Shown here: positions 53,906 to 63,840 of the stretch, piece after piece | How positions within the stretch are numbered: the first letter of the stretch is position 1 | Layout: the number at the start of each line of letters is the position of its first letter | Assembly: GCA_905221605.1 (NCBI GenBank) | Contig: CAJNDS010002309.1 | Location: 337,501-401,500, forward strand | Reading direction: 5' to 3' | DNA: 64,000 nucleotides | DNA from: Symbiodinium natans | Lineage: Eukaryota; Sar; Dinophyceae; Suessiales; Symbiodiniaceae | Program-made: the position numbers and the translations under genes | The notes under the pieces: generated by a model | What the model was told of the DNA's origin: nothing | Database searches by the model: none | What the model saw: the letters and a program-made list of their open reading frames with translations, nothing else

Positions 53906-54695
53906 ACCCTAAACCCTAAACCCTAAACCCTAAACCCTAAACCCGAAACCCTGAACCCTAACCCTAAACCCTACACCCTAAACCCGAAACCCTAAACCCA
54001 CCCCCCCCCCCCCCCCCAAGGCGCCTGATTGTCCGCGCACATGGCCTCGGCCTGGAGTGGCGAGGCATCCAAGCTCCGGAGTCGCACCGCGGCCTTTCAG
54101 GTTGGGGTTTAGGGTTTAGGGTTTAGGGTTTGGGGGTTGGGGTGTAGGGTTTAGGGTTTAGGGTTTAGGGTTTGGGGTTTGGAGTTTAGGGTTTAGGGTT
54201 TGGGGTTTAGGGTTTGGGGTTTGGGGTTTGGGGTGCATGGTGAAGTTGCTTACTCATCGGCTTAAAGCATCTTACAGGGTGTAGAGTCTAGAGCGGGTTA
54301 GGGCTTAGAGTGGCCCAGGGTTGAGGTTTTAGGGTTCAGAGTTTGCGATTTGGAAACAGGGCTTGGGGTTTGGGGTTTGGGGCCCTAAACCCTAAACCCT
54401 AAACCCTAAACCCTAAACCCTAAACCCTAAACCCTAAACCCTAAACCCTAAACCCCAAGTTTGAAGTTTGAAGGGCTTGCAAGGCTTAGCGTGCTCATAG
54501 GGTTTATGGGGCTTAAGGCCTTGCGGGGGTTATACGGGCTACGTGGTATGGAAGGCTTCTAGGTTTGGGATTCAGGCCTGAAAGGGTGTAGAGGCATTTC
54601 AGCGTTGAAAGGCTTTTCGGGTTTGGGGCTTAGGGGCTTTCAGGGCCTTATAGGGCTTTTAAGGGCTGCTAGGGCTCACACATAGTGTTGCGGGT

Positions 54696-54825
54696 TTACA
54701 GGGCCTGTGGGGCTTGTAGTATTTTGGGTTTCGGGTTAGGCCTATCGGGTTCACATATCCAAAAACGGGCTGTGAGCCTATGGGATTGTGGGCACTTCTC
54801 GACATCACAGGCGACCGACGGAAAA
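54696..54825 (-). CDS. Candidate terminal exon, unknown protein
   Basis: GGTCAG acceptor, 42 codons (FPSVACDVEKCPQSHRLTAR onwards, then FWICEPDRP), stop TAA (54696-54698). Confidence 0.33.
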
Positions 54826-54867
54826 CTGACCATGAAATCGAGGACACCCCTAAACCCTAAACCCTAA

Positions 54868-55030
54868 ACTGGAGCGAGCCGCGGGCGCTGCGGTAAGCAG
54901 CGGCGAGCGATACCGCGTGGCGACAGGCCCGCGGACGAGCCCGAGCCGTCAGGCGAAGCCTGGCGAGGGCTCGGGGCCAGTGCGCGCGGTGAGCGCGGCC
55001 CACGCTTAGAAGGGTTGAACCCGCGTGCCA
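54868..55030. other. GC-rich cluster of hairpins
   Basis: Contains CGCTGC-GGTAA-GCAGCG (54886-54902), CCCGAGCC...GGCTCGGG with inner CAGGC-GAA-GCCTG (54940-54975) and GCGCG...CGCGC dyads near 54980-55000. Much more GC-rich than its surroundings and without a convincing frame. A structured non-coding RNA or an element terminus is possible; no known RNA family is recognised. Confidence 0.5.
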
Positions 55031-55179
55031 GCGTCAGTCTGGCCCCAAAGAGAATAACCCTAAACCTTCGGGTTTTAAGTTAAATCGAGGGTCCTTAGGA
55101 TTCTAGGGTTTAGGGTTTAGGATTCTAGGGTTTAGGTTTCTAGGCCTTTAGGATTTAGGATCTAGGATTTAGGATTCAG

Positions 55180-56660
55180 GGCCGGTTTTTCAAGGTTTTT
55201 CAGAGTTTTTCAATGTTTTTCATGGTTTTTCAATGTTTTTCAGGGTATTTCAGGGTTTTTAACCCTCAATTCTGATGAAGGGCCGCCCCCGCGACCTTTT
55301 CACAGCCTAATTTTGGTCAAGGGGGGGTCGTATTTTTCAATTTTAAAGGCAAAATAGTCTTCGGAGACCCCCCCTTGCCTCAAACTCCGACCCCCCCTTG
55401 AAAGGGAAAGTTTGCCTCCAAAAACACCCCAAATGAGGGGGACCCCAGGATCGGCCCGGATCCTAGTTAAAAATGCGATTTTTTAGTACTGAAATCGACG
55501 CCTCTGGGTGGCCTCTCGTTTTCTGGATTTTGACCAAAACCGAGCCTTCACCGGTTTCAGGATTTCAAGTTTTGCAAGGTTTTTCAAGGTTTTCAAAGTT
55601 TTTCAGTGTTTTTTGTGGTTTTTCAATGTTTTTCAGGGTGCTTGAGGGTTTGTAACCTTCAATTATGATGAAGGGCCGCCCCCGCGACCTTTTCACAGCC
55701 TAGTTTTGGTCAAGGGTGGGTCGTATTTTTCAATTTTAAAGGCAACATAGTCTTCTGCGACCCCCCCTTGCCTCAAACTCCGACCCCCCCTTGAAAGGGA
55801 AAGTTTGCCTCTAAAAACACCCCAAATGAGGGGGACCCCAGGATCGGCCCGGGCCCCAGTTAAAAATGCGATTTTTTAGTACTGAAATCGACGCCTCTGG
55901 GTGGCCTCTCTTACCTATATAATTGACCAGCCCTGTTGGGCACTCAAGGGTCTGGCCTTGTCCTGGCCCTTGTTTCAGGGTATTTCAGGGTGTTTAACCC
56001 TCAATTCTGATGAAGGGCCGCCCCCGCGACCTTTTCACAGCCTAATTTTGGTCAAGGGGGGGTCGTATTTTTCAATTTAAAGGCAAAATAGTCTTCGGAG
56101 ACCCCCCCTTGCCTCAAACTCCGACCCCCCCTTGAAAGGGAAAGTTTGCCTCCAAAAACACCCCAAATGAGGGGGACCCCAGGATCGGCCCGGGTCCAAG
56201 AAAAATGCGATTTTTTAGTACTGAAATCGACGCCTCTGGGTGGCCTCTCGTTTTCTGGATTTTGACCAAAACCGAGCCTTCATCGGTTTCAGGATTTCAA
56301 GTTTTTCAAGGTTTTTCAAAGTTTTTCAGAATTTTTCAGTGTTTTTCATGGTTTTTCAATGTTTTTCAGGGTATTTCAGGGTTTTTAACCTTCAATTCTG
56401 ATGAAGGGCCGCCCCCGCGACCTTTTCACAGCCTAGTTTTGGTCAAGGGGGGGTCGTATTTTTTCAATTTTAAATGCAAAATAGTCTTCTGAGACCCCCC
56501 CTTGCCTCAAACTCCGACCCCCCCTTGAGAGGGAAAGTTTGCCTCCAAAAACACCCCAAATGAGGGGGACCCCAGGATCAGCCCGGGTCCCAGTTAAAAA
56601 TGCGATTTTTTAGTACTGAAATCGACGCCTCTGGGTGGCCTCTCGTTTTCTGGATTTTTG
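55180..56660 (+). repeat. Tandem unit of about 340-395 bp, 4 copies
   Basis: GATGAAGGGCCGCCCCCGCG starts at 55274, 55668, 56009 and 56400. Each unit has TTTTTCAATG-type short repeats, the GGCCGCC part, CAAGGGGGGGTCGTATTTTT, a mirrored GACCCCCCCTTG and GAAATCGACGCCTCTGGGTG. Copy 3 has its middle replaced by an unrelated 60 bp. Short frames recur but carry stops. Confidence 0.9.
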
Positions 56661-56679
56661 ACCAAAACCGAGCCTTCAC

Positions 56680-57790
56680 CAGGTGTGGGCTCCTCCCGGA
56701 CAGTTTCTGTGCTTTTTTGGGGTTTCTCCTGAATAGTGTCTGAGCCTTTTTGGGCTTCCCGGACCGTTTCTGAGCCTTTTTGGGTTTCTCCCGGACCGTT
56801 TCTGAGCCTTTTTGTGTTTCTCCCGGACTGTTTCTGAGCCTTTCCGGACATTTCTGAGCCTTTTTGGGCTTCTCCTCCCGGACAGTTTCTGAGCCTTTTT
56901 GGGCTCCCGGACAGTTTCTGAGCCTTTTTGGGCTCCTCCCGGACAATTTCTGAGCTTTTTTGGGCTCCTCCCGGGCAGTTTCTTGCTTCTTGAGCCTTTT
57001 TGGGCTCCTCCCAGACAGTTTGTGCTCCGGACAGTTTCTGTAGCCTTTTTGGGCTCCACCCGGACAGTTTTCGGGTTCCTCCCGGACAGTTTCTGAACCT
57101 TTTTGGGCTTCTCCGGACCATTTCTGAGCCTTTTTTGGGCTCCTCCTGGACAGTTTCTGAACCTTTTTGGGCTTCTCCGGATTAGTACTGAAATCGACGC
57201 CTCTGGGTGGCCTCTCGTTTTCTGGATTTTTGACCAAAACCGAGCCTTCACCAGGTGTGGGCTCCTCCCGGACAGTTTCTGTGCTTTTTTGGGGTTTCTC
57301 CCGAATAGTGTCTGAGCCTTTTTGGGCTTCCCGGACCGTTTCTGAGCCTTTTTGGGTTTCTCCCGGACCGTTTCTGAGCCTTTTTGGGTTTCTCCCGGAC
57401 TGTTTCTGAGCCTTTCCGGACATTTCTGAGCCTTTTTGGGCTTCAGCCTTTTTTGGGCTCCTCCTGGACAGTTTCTGAACCTTTTTGGGCTTTTCCGGAC
57501 CATTTCTGAACCTTTTTGTGCTCCTCCCGGACAGTTTCTGAGCCTTTTTGGGCTCCTCCCGGACAGTTTCTGAGCCTTTTTGGGCTCCTCCCGGACAGTT
57601 TCTGAGCCTTGTTGGGCTCCTCCCGGTTTGGGCTCCTCCCGGACAATTTCTGAGCTTTTTTGGGCTCCTCCCGGACAGTTTCTTGCGAGGACAGTTTCTC
57701 CTCTTTTTGAGGGTTTCGGACCGTTTCTGCCTCTTCCAAGCCATTTCTTTGAACTTCTCCCGGACCATTTCTAAACCTTTGTGAGCTTCT
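56680..57790 (-). repeat. 32-bp minisatellite, stop-free on minus strand
   Basis: About 33 copies of a 32-bp unit (core TTTCTGAGCCTTTTTGGGCT plus CCTCCCGGACAG). 32 is not a multiple of 3, so one frame passes through all three phases and gives a 32-residue super-repeat on the minus strand (PKKAQKLSGRSPKRLRNCPG onwards; up to 396 codons from 57768). The basic repeat may be an accident of a stop-free unit. The block 56609-56890 is duplicated at 57182-57450. Confidence 0.9.
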
Positions 57791-57834
57791 CCCAGACCAT
57801 GTTTTTAGGTTGTCGCACATGCTGGGCGAACGAT
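57777..57834 (-). CDS. Candidate exon, unknown protein
   Basis: GGGCAG acceptor, SFAQHVRQPKNMVWEKLTK, donor GTTTAG; 1 base plus 19 codons. It lies directly right of the 32-bp minisatellite. Confidence 0.3.
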
Positions 57835-58076
57835 CTGCCCAACAACCATAGAAAAAACCCTAAACCCGTCAAGGTTGAGATTTGGGTGGGTGGGTTGGGA
57901 GAGAGCGTGAACCTAGGCGCACACCACAACACACGTCCCGCGTGGTGGTGTGCGCGGAACATGAGAAACCCTAAACCCTAAACCCTAAACCCTAAACCCC
58001 AAACCCTAAACCCCTGGCTCTGCAAACGCACTGCAGGTCTAGGGTGTGCCTGGGAGCTTAAAGCTGACGGTTTATG

Positions 58077-58243
58077 GTAGGGTTTGGGGTTTGGGGTTTA
58101 GGGTTTGAGGCTAGGGTTTAGGGTATAGGGTTTAGGGTTTGGGGTTTGGGGTTTGGGGTTTGGGGTTTGGGGTTTGGGGTTTGGGGTTTGGGGTTTGGGG
58201 TTTGGGGTTTGGGGTTTGGGGTTTGGGGTTTAGGGTTTAGGGC
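58077..58243 (+). repeat. Variant tract TTTGGGG
   Basis: About 15 perfect TTTGGGG heptamers within mixed TTTAGGG/TTTGGGG, a homogeneous A-to-G variant of the telomere unit. Confidence 0.92.
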
Positions 58244-58599
58244 TTAGGCTTAAGAGTTTAGGGTTTTCGGGCTTCGGGTGCTGTGAGAACCGTGGTGGTT
58301 AGGGATTTGGGTCTCCTGCGCATATGGACAGCTTGTTCAAGGTGCAGGGCTTAGGACATCTACACCCTAAACTCTGAACCCTGAACCCTAAACACTGAAC
58401 CCCAGTCCTGCCTCATACTCCCGACGATAGGCTTCCACCTGGCAACACAACATACTGAACGGGAGTGTATGAACGAAGAAGCACAAGGAACATTACGTCA
58501 TCTCATGAGGCAGGCAAAGCAGGGAGGGTAGACACGGAACCCTAAACCCTAAACCCTAAACCCTAAACCCTAAACCCTAAACCCTCTAAGCCCCAATAT

Positions 58600-58740
58600 G
58601 TTGGGACCTCTAGGTAACTTGCAGGGTCCCTTCACATGGGCCCCCCCCCCCCCTAACTTGGGACCTTATACCCTATCACACCCAGGGGCCCCTACTTCCG
58701 AACCCTTGAAAGAAGGTAAGGGACCACATTAAGAGACCGA
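58600..58740. repeat. Dispersed GGGCCC...GGTAAGGGACC element, copy
   Basis: Contains a C-run, TTATACCCTATCACACCCAG, GGGGCCCCTACTTCCGAACC and GAAAGAAGGTAAGGGACCAC, in the same order as the 15.1-kb copy. Confidence 0.65.
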
Positions 58741-59202
58741 GCCTTTAGGGTTTAGGGTTTAGGGTTTAGGGTTTAGGGTTTAGGGTTTAAGGCTTGAGGC
58801 ATAGTAGCTTCCCTTAGAGGGGAGGAGTTCTATCCTTTGGGTTTGCGGGCTTGGGGTGGGCGTTTTCGGTTGAATGCTTCAAGGATTCTGTGGTGTGGTG
58901 TGGTTGGGGGGGAGAGGGGGGGTGGGAAGGGGTTGTAGGGCGGCGTTGAGGAAAGTCACCCTAAATCCTAAACCCTATGCCGTAAACCCTAAACCCTAAA
59001 CCCTAAACCGTAAACCCTAAACCCTAAACCCTAAACCCTAAAGGCTCGGGGACTCGATCTCCGCGAGCTGAAGACCTACATAATATGGACTCCTCCCTTC
59101 TTTCGCTCAACCCAACACCCTTGGCCCCTACAAGTAGCAAGGGTTTAGGGTTTAGGGGTTTAGGGTTTAGGGTTCAGGAGCCCCCAGTTTTTAAGAATAA
59201 GG

Positions 59203-59448
59203 TTACAAGGGCAGCTGTTTCTGTCGGAACCTGTAATTTGTTTTTGGCCTCCGGGCCTGCTGTTTAGGGTGGCTTTTTGGGGGGCCGGCCTTTATGTGCT
59301 CTTTGGGCCTTTTGCGTATTGAAAGGCGCTTTGGAATCATCTTTAGGTCACCGCGGCTTGCAAAAAGCTGTTTAGAAAAACAATCGCTTTGGATAGAATG
59401 TTGAACTCGGCTGGTCAGCTGTTTAGACAAATCATATGGAAAACTCAC
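59203..59448 (-). CDS. Lys/Arg-rich open frame
   Basis: 81-codon minus-strand frame without an ATG at the left-most codon (GTG), running SRVQHSIQSDCFSKQLFASR, then a strongly basic half (PKRLSIRKRPKEHIKAGPPK), stop TAA. Could be a C-terminal exon; family unknown. Confidence 0.32.
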   Translation of the reverse strand: MSFPYDLSKQLTSRVQHSIQSDCFSKQLFASRGDLKMIPKRLSIRKRPKEHIKAGPPKSHPKQQARRPKTNYRFRQKQLPL

Positions 59449-59469
59449 AATGATGCCACATACACTTTT

Positions 59470-59588
59470 CTATTTAGTTTGTCTTGAGGGTTTGTGGTTT
59501 AGGGGTTGGGAATTTTGCTTTTTGGGTTCGAGGCGTAAGGCGGTGGAGCGTTTAGGGCGGGGGTTAGCGTGCGGAGCCCTTAAGCGTC
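59470..59588 (-). CDS. Candidate terminal exon, unknown protein
   Basis: ATCACAG acceptor, 38 codons (RLRAPHANPRPKRSTALRLE onwards), stop TAG (59470-59472). Basic, Pro- and Lys-rich. Confidence 0.27.
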
Positions 59589-59670
59589 CTGTGATGCAGC
59601 ATTCCTTTATCTTGCAGCCCGAAGCCTAAAGAATTTGAGGTTGAGGCTTTCGGGCTTGGGTTTGGGGGTT

Positions 59671-59950
59671 TAGTTTAGGGTTTAGGGTTTAGGGTTTAGG
59701 GTTTAGGGTTTAGGGTTTAGGGTTTAGGGTTTAGGGTTTAGGGTTTAGGGTTTAGGGTTTAGGGTTTAGGGTTTAGGGTTTAGGGTTTAGGGTTTAGGGT
59801 TTAGGGTTTAGGTTTTATGGTTTAGGGTTTAGGGTTTAGGGTTTAGGGTTTAGGGTTTAGGGTTTAGGGTTTAGGGTTTAGGGTTTAGGGTTTAGGGTTT
59901 AGGGTTTCGGGTTTCGGGTTTCGGGTTTCGGGTTTCGGGTTTCAGGTTTA
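59671..59950 (+). repeat. TTTAGGG tract of about 33 copies ending in TTTCGGG
   Basis: Roughly 230 bp of heptamers (one TTTTATGG interruption near 59813) followed by five TTTCGGG copies. With 14293-14525 it is the longest tract in the window. Confidence 0.95.
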
Positions 59951-59970
59951 GGGATGTGTAGGATTTAGGG

Positions 59971-60063
59971 TTAGCCCGCCTCTGCCGTGAGGTTGAACTT
60001 CGATTTCCACATCACTGCGGTCAAGATGTCTGTGGGCCTTGCATGGGCTTCAGTCAACGACCC
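59971..60063 (-). CDS. Candidate terminal exon, unknown protein
   Basis: CTAG acceptor, GSLTEAHARPTDILTAVMWK onwards for 30 codons, stop TAA at the edge of a telomere tract. Confidence 0.32.
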   Translation of the reverse strand, partial: GSLTEAHARPTDILTAVMWKSKFNLTAEAG

Positions 60064-60330
60064 CTAGACCCTAAACAGACCTAGGCGATACACCAAACAT
60101 CTGCAGAGGTTTAGGGTTTAGGGTTTAGGGTTTAGGGTTTAGGGTAATTTAGGGTAATTTAGGGTTTAGGGTGTAGGGTTTAGGGTTTAGGGTTTAGGGC
60201 CACACCTGCAAATTCTTCGTTCGGCTTAATGGAGTTACTTGGAGGTTCATGGGCACTGGTAACCAAGTAGAAGTCTACCTATAAGGGCAGTTGCAATTGG
60301 GGTCATAAGTACCCTGAACCTCCAAGTAAA

Positions 60331-60440
60331 CTTGGCTGCACTTAGGAGGGTGGCTCAAAATTAAAATTTTAGCTGCCTTATTCAGAAACCCAATAAGCCC
60401 AAAAAGGCTAAGGATCTAAAGTTACAGTAAAGCACCACAA
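60331..60440. repeat. Dispersed TTGGCTGCACTTA...TTAGCTGCCTT element without tract
   Basis: CTTGGCTGCACTTAGGAGGG, a short spacer TGGCTCAAAATTAAAA, then TTTTAGCTGCCTTATTCAGA and AAAAAGGCTAAGGATCTAAA. Colinear with 31531-31720 except for the missing tract. Confidence 0.85.
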
Positions 60441-60556
60441 ACTAAAGTAGGGCTTATGGTTTGGGGTTTGGGGTTTAGGGTTTAGGGTTTAGGGTTTCTG
60501 GCGAAGTGCTCCCTGATGATCAGGACCCCAGGGTCCGTGTAACGATGTGCCCTAGG

Positions 60557-60676
60557 GGTGTAGGGTTTAGGGTTTAGGGTTTAGGGTATAGGGGTTAGGG
60601 TTTAGGGTTTAGGGTTTAGGGTTTAGGGTTTAGGGTTTAGGGTTTAGGGTTTAGGGTTTAGGGTTTAGGGTTTAGG
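60557..60676 (+). repeat. TTTAGGG tract, about 16 copies
   Basis: Nearly perfect, with one TATAGGGG variant near the left end. Confidence 0.94.
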
Positions 60677-61692
60677 GCCGCCGGTACTTGCGTCCCTTGG
60701 TGCTGACCCCTTGGGCCCTCAACGCCCTGAACCCCAAACCCGAAACCCTAAACCCTAAACCCTAAACCCGGATGCCCTGCCAACCCTGGGCGCGCTCCTG
60801 CCTTGCGCTGTCTGAGGGTTCAGGGTTGAGGGTTGAGTGTTGAGGGTTTAGGGTTGAGGGTTTAGGGTTTAGGGATTAGGGGCAGACCCACAAACCCACA
60901 AAGCATACTCACCTGGCGCACGTTCAGTCCTAGTCGCCCTGAAGTCTACAAGCCCTTACACACTCCTACAATCCCTTACACGCCCGAGATGCTTGACCCT
61001 ACCAAAACCCTAAACCCTAAACCCTAAACCCTAAACCCTAAACCCCAAACCCTCATCCCCAAACCCTACTCCCCAAACCCTAAGCCCTAAGCCGCAGGAA
61101 AAGCCAAGCCAGGGCCCCAGCTTTCCACATATGCAGTTGAGCGTACTTATGTTCACTGCGCCTTGGAGCCGGGCTGCGGGTTAAGAACTTTGGGTTTAGG
61201 TTTTAGGATCAGGGTTTGGGGTGAAAGTTGGGTTTGGGGTGGAGGGTTTGGGGGCATAGCAGATTCTGGGATTTGCAGGGCTTTGGGGGTTTTGTGGTTT
61301 AGGGGTTTTGGGGTTTAGGGTTGCGGATTAAGGGTTTCGTGGGGGGGGGGGGGGGGGGTGAGGGCTTAGCACCTGCTAGGTTCATAACAGTTTGGTGTCG
61401 CTTAGGTTTGCAGGGTTTAGGGTTTGGGGTTTAGGGTTTAGGGTTTAGGGTTTAGGGTTCAGGGTTCAGGGTTCAGGGTTCAGGGATTAGGGTTGTCGTT
61501 CAAGGTTACAGGGTTGAGCGTCCTGTAGGCGCTTAGGGTGATTGCGGGTGAAGGGATTGAGGCTTGAACAGGGGGTTTAATTGTGGGAACCATAAACCCC
61601 TAAATTTTCAGCTAGTTACGTGGCTCAGGATTTAGGGTTTAGGATTTAGGGTTACTCAAACCCTAGCCCTAAACCCTAGCCCTAAACCCTAC

Positions 61693-61784
61693 AGCCTTGA
61701 AAGCACATGCTGCAGGCCCCAGACTGCTATTCGTCTCGTTCGTGTCGTTGGAGTCGTTGGCCTCGGAGCCCACGTCAAAGTAAG
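61693..61784 (-). CDS. Candidate exon, acidic Asn/Thr-rich
   Basis: CTAG acceptor, 30 codons including YFDVGSEANDSNDTNETNSS (N-glycosylation-like sequons, so a possible extracellular linker), GTAGGG donor. Strong amino-acid signal. Confidence 0.36.
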
Positions 61785-62238
61785 CTAGGGGCACTTAGGG
61801 TTTAGGGTTTAGGGTTTAGGGTTTAGGGTCCAGGGTTCAGGGCTCAAGTTTTAGGATGGAAGGTTTAGCGCCAAATTGCGTAGACTGTATCGCATTTCTT
61901 GCATGGGAAGCTTACCCCCAAAAAAAGATGTGGAACAGCGTGCCACTGGAGTGCTAGTGCCGTCCATTGTGATACTTACTGGACTGACAACCCGAAACCC
62001 CACGCCCTAAATCCTACACCCCACGCCCTCAACCCCAAGCCCGAAGCCCCAAACCCTAAACCCCAAACCCAAGCCCTGAACCCCAAGCCCTAAACCCTAA
62101 ACCGCAAGGTCTATCAGGGCTTGGGATGTGCCAGGATTCTTCACACCTCATGGTTTGCAGGGGGAACACTCAACCGCGCAGGCTCGGGGCGGATTGCATA
62201 CTTCAACGCAATCAAGAACGCTGAACGAACTCAAACCA

Positions 62239-62335
62239 CCCTAAGGCTCTTGGGACCTCAAAACCCCAGGAATTGTGACCCCAGAACCCTCCTTAGGAGG
62301 TACCAGTCCCTCTGAGGGTCCATGGAGCCTTAGGG
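62239..62335 (+). mobile_element. Short foldback element, copy 3 with perfect termini
   Basis: 97 bp bounded by perfect 11-bp inverted repeats CCCTAAGGCTC and GAGCCTTAGGG; the internal CCTCCTTAGGAGG is also palindromic. The terminus CCCTAAG overlaps the telomere unit, so insertion into or birth from telomere sequence is possible. Confidence 0.85.
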
Positions 62336-62444
62336 CAATAAGACCCACAAAAACCATCAACCACCAGACTCGCTAGGCATTAAGCCCTGTGAGCGGTCGA
62401 CCGAGAACACTGCCATAAGCCCGATAAACCACTAAGCCCTAAAC

Positions 62445-62554
62445 GGGAACATGAACGGGACTCTGGCTTCTAAATAAGGTTCAGATTTTAGCATGTCATG
62501 TCTGGGGCCACGGCGTCGCTTCCTGGCCGTGGGGCGATTGGAGGAGGCTATGGG
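62445..62554 (-). CDS. Candidate exon, basic
   Basis: CCGTAG acceptor, 36 codons (PIASSNRPTARKRRRGPRHD onwards), donor GTTTAGGGC. ARKRRR could be a nuclear localisation-type cluster. Confidence 0.31.
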
Positions 62555-62668
62555 CTACGGCTTCGGGCTTCGGGCTTCGGGCTTCGGGCTTCGGGCTTGG
62601 GGCTTGGGGCTCGGGGCTCGGGGCTTGGGGCTCGGGGCTTGGGGCTTGGGCCTTCGGGCTTCGGGTGT
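62555..62668 (+). repeat. GGCTTCGGGCTT/GGGGCTCGGGGCTT microsatellite
   Basis: G-rich tandem hexamers and heptamers (CTTCGGG, CTTGGGG, CTCGGGG), possibly derived from TTTCGGG/TTTGGGG variants. Confidence 0.85.
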
Positions 62669-62902
62669 TATCTCCGACCTGTGATCCTTGGGGCGGAGGG
62701 GGGCAGGCCTTTGAATGGAGAAGACCTGGCTTCAGTCTCGACATGGATTGAAGCCCAGCAGTGCGGGTATAGGCAGGATTCAGGGTTCAGGGTTCAGGGT
62801 TCTTGGTTCAGGGTTTTGGGTTTAGGGTATGGGGTCACGCAAGCTCATCGTGTAGAGCCCGCTGATACAGCCAGGTCTAGCACAGCTGCAGGTGGCTTTC
62901 AC

Positions 62903-63023
62903 CTATGCCCTTTTTCAAAAAGTCTTCTGCCGACAGCCTTTGGGACTTCAAGATACCCCCAACACAAGCCTTCTATGAGATTCTCCACCTGGTAACTCCA
63001 CTCCTGACGCTGCCCGCAACCAT
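62903..63023 (-). CDS. Candidate exon, best-bounded of the set
   Basis: TCCTAG acceptor, 39 codons (GCGQRQEWSYQVENLIEGLC, then WGYLEVPKAVGRRLFEKGH), AG/GTGAAA donor. Balanced composition and good splice sites; a TGA would follow if the donor were not used. Confidence 0.4.
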
Positions 63024-63100
63024 CTAGGAGATCTAGGGAACCGTGGGGTTTAGAGTTTAGGGTTTAGGGTGTAGGGTTTAGGTTTTTGGGGCCGCAAAAC

Positions 63101-63169
63101 GTGCCTGCCCCATTCGCATCAAGCGCGGATTGCACCTGCGCGCCAAGCAGGGTTCATGCCATGCACTGC
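63101..63169 (-). CDS. Candidate exon, unknown protein
   Basis: AACTAG acceptor, SAWHEPCLARRCNPRLMRMG plus two residues, GTTTTG donor. A shorter reading in another frame (VQSALDANGAG) shares the donor. Confidence 0.27.
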
Positions 63170-63302
63170 CTAGTTCTGAAGAGAACAGCGTTTTCAGTTT
63201 GGATTAGCCATTTATAGCTTAGGGTTTAGGGTTTAGGGTTTCGGGTTTCGGGTTTAGGGTTTCGGGTTTAGGCGTCCTAGGTACTGCGTCCTCCCAAAAA
63301 AC

Positions 63303-63358
63303 CCAGAGATCTTCGTTGTGTCTTGCAGTATTCAACTATTCCGGCCGTCGAACGAAGA
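63303..63358 (-). CDS. Candidate exon, unknown protein
   Basis: TTGAAG acceptor, LRSTAGIVEYCKTQRRSL, GTTTTT donor; 1 base plus 18 codons plus 1 base. Confidence 0.3.
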
Positions 63359-63545
63359 CTTCAAGCAAGCAACTTCAGGTTGTAGTATTTAGGGTTTAGG
63401 GTTTTAGGATTTAGTGTTTAGGGTTTAGGGTTTAGGGTTTTAGGATTTCGGGTTAGGGGTTCAGGCTTTAGAGCGTGCTACAGACTCAACATTGCCCTTT
63501 CCCCTGGGATGACCCTGATGAACCCAGGTTCACCCACCCCACGAA

Positions 63546-63765
63546 TACTAAACGACTTATTAAGTCTACTTCATATCCCCAAGAAACCCCCATTGCAATC
63601 CCCATAACCCACCTCACTAACCCTAAACCCTAAACCCTAAACCCTGAACCCTAAACCCTAGACCCTAGACCCTAGACCCTGGATCCTAAACCCTCAACCC
63701 TCAACCCTCAACCCTAAACCCTAAACCCTACTTACGAAGTCAAACAGGCTTCCAAGTAGGGGGGT
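63546..63765. mobile_element. Same foldback family, inverted copy with telomere tract
   Basis: Starts GACTTATTAAGTCTACTTCA and ends ACTTACGAAGTCAAACAGGC/TTCCAAGTAG. A CCCTAAA-type tract (about 63616-63730) lies between the arms, at the place where the 1006-1124 copy has a single TTAG. Confidence 0.65.
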
Positions 63766-63840
63766 TATGTCGGGGGTTTCTTCGGCATGGCTTCAGCCAT
63801 GGGTTCCTCTACTACCCCCTCCATACACCCCCCCTTGGTT
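63765..63840 (-). CDS. Candidate terminal exon, unknown protein
   Basis: GGGCAG acceptor, TKGGCMEGVVEEPMAEAMPK plus KPPT, stop TAA (63765-63767). It adjoins the end of a dispersed foldback element. Confidence 0.31.

Noticed and set aside
54980-55030. tRNA-like GGGTTCAACCC in the hairpin cluster
   Set aside because: No acceptor stem, anticodon arm or D-arm can be fitted around it.
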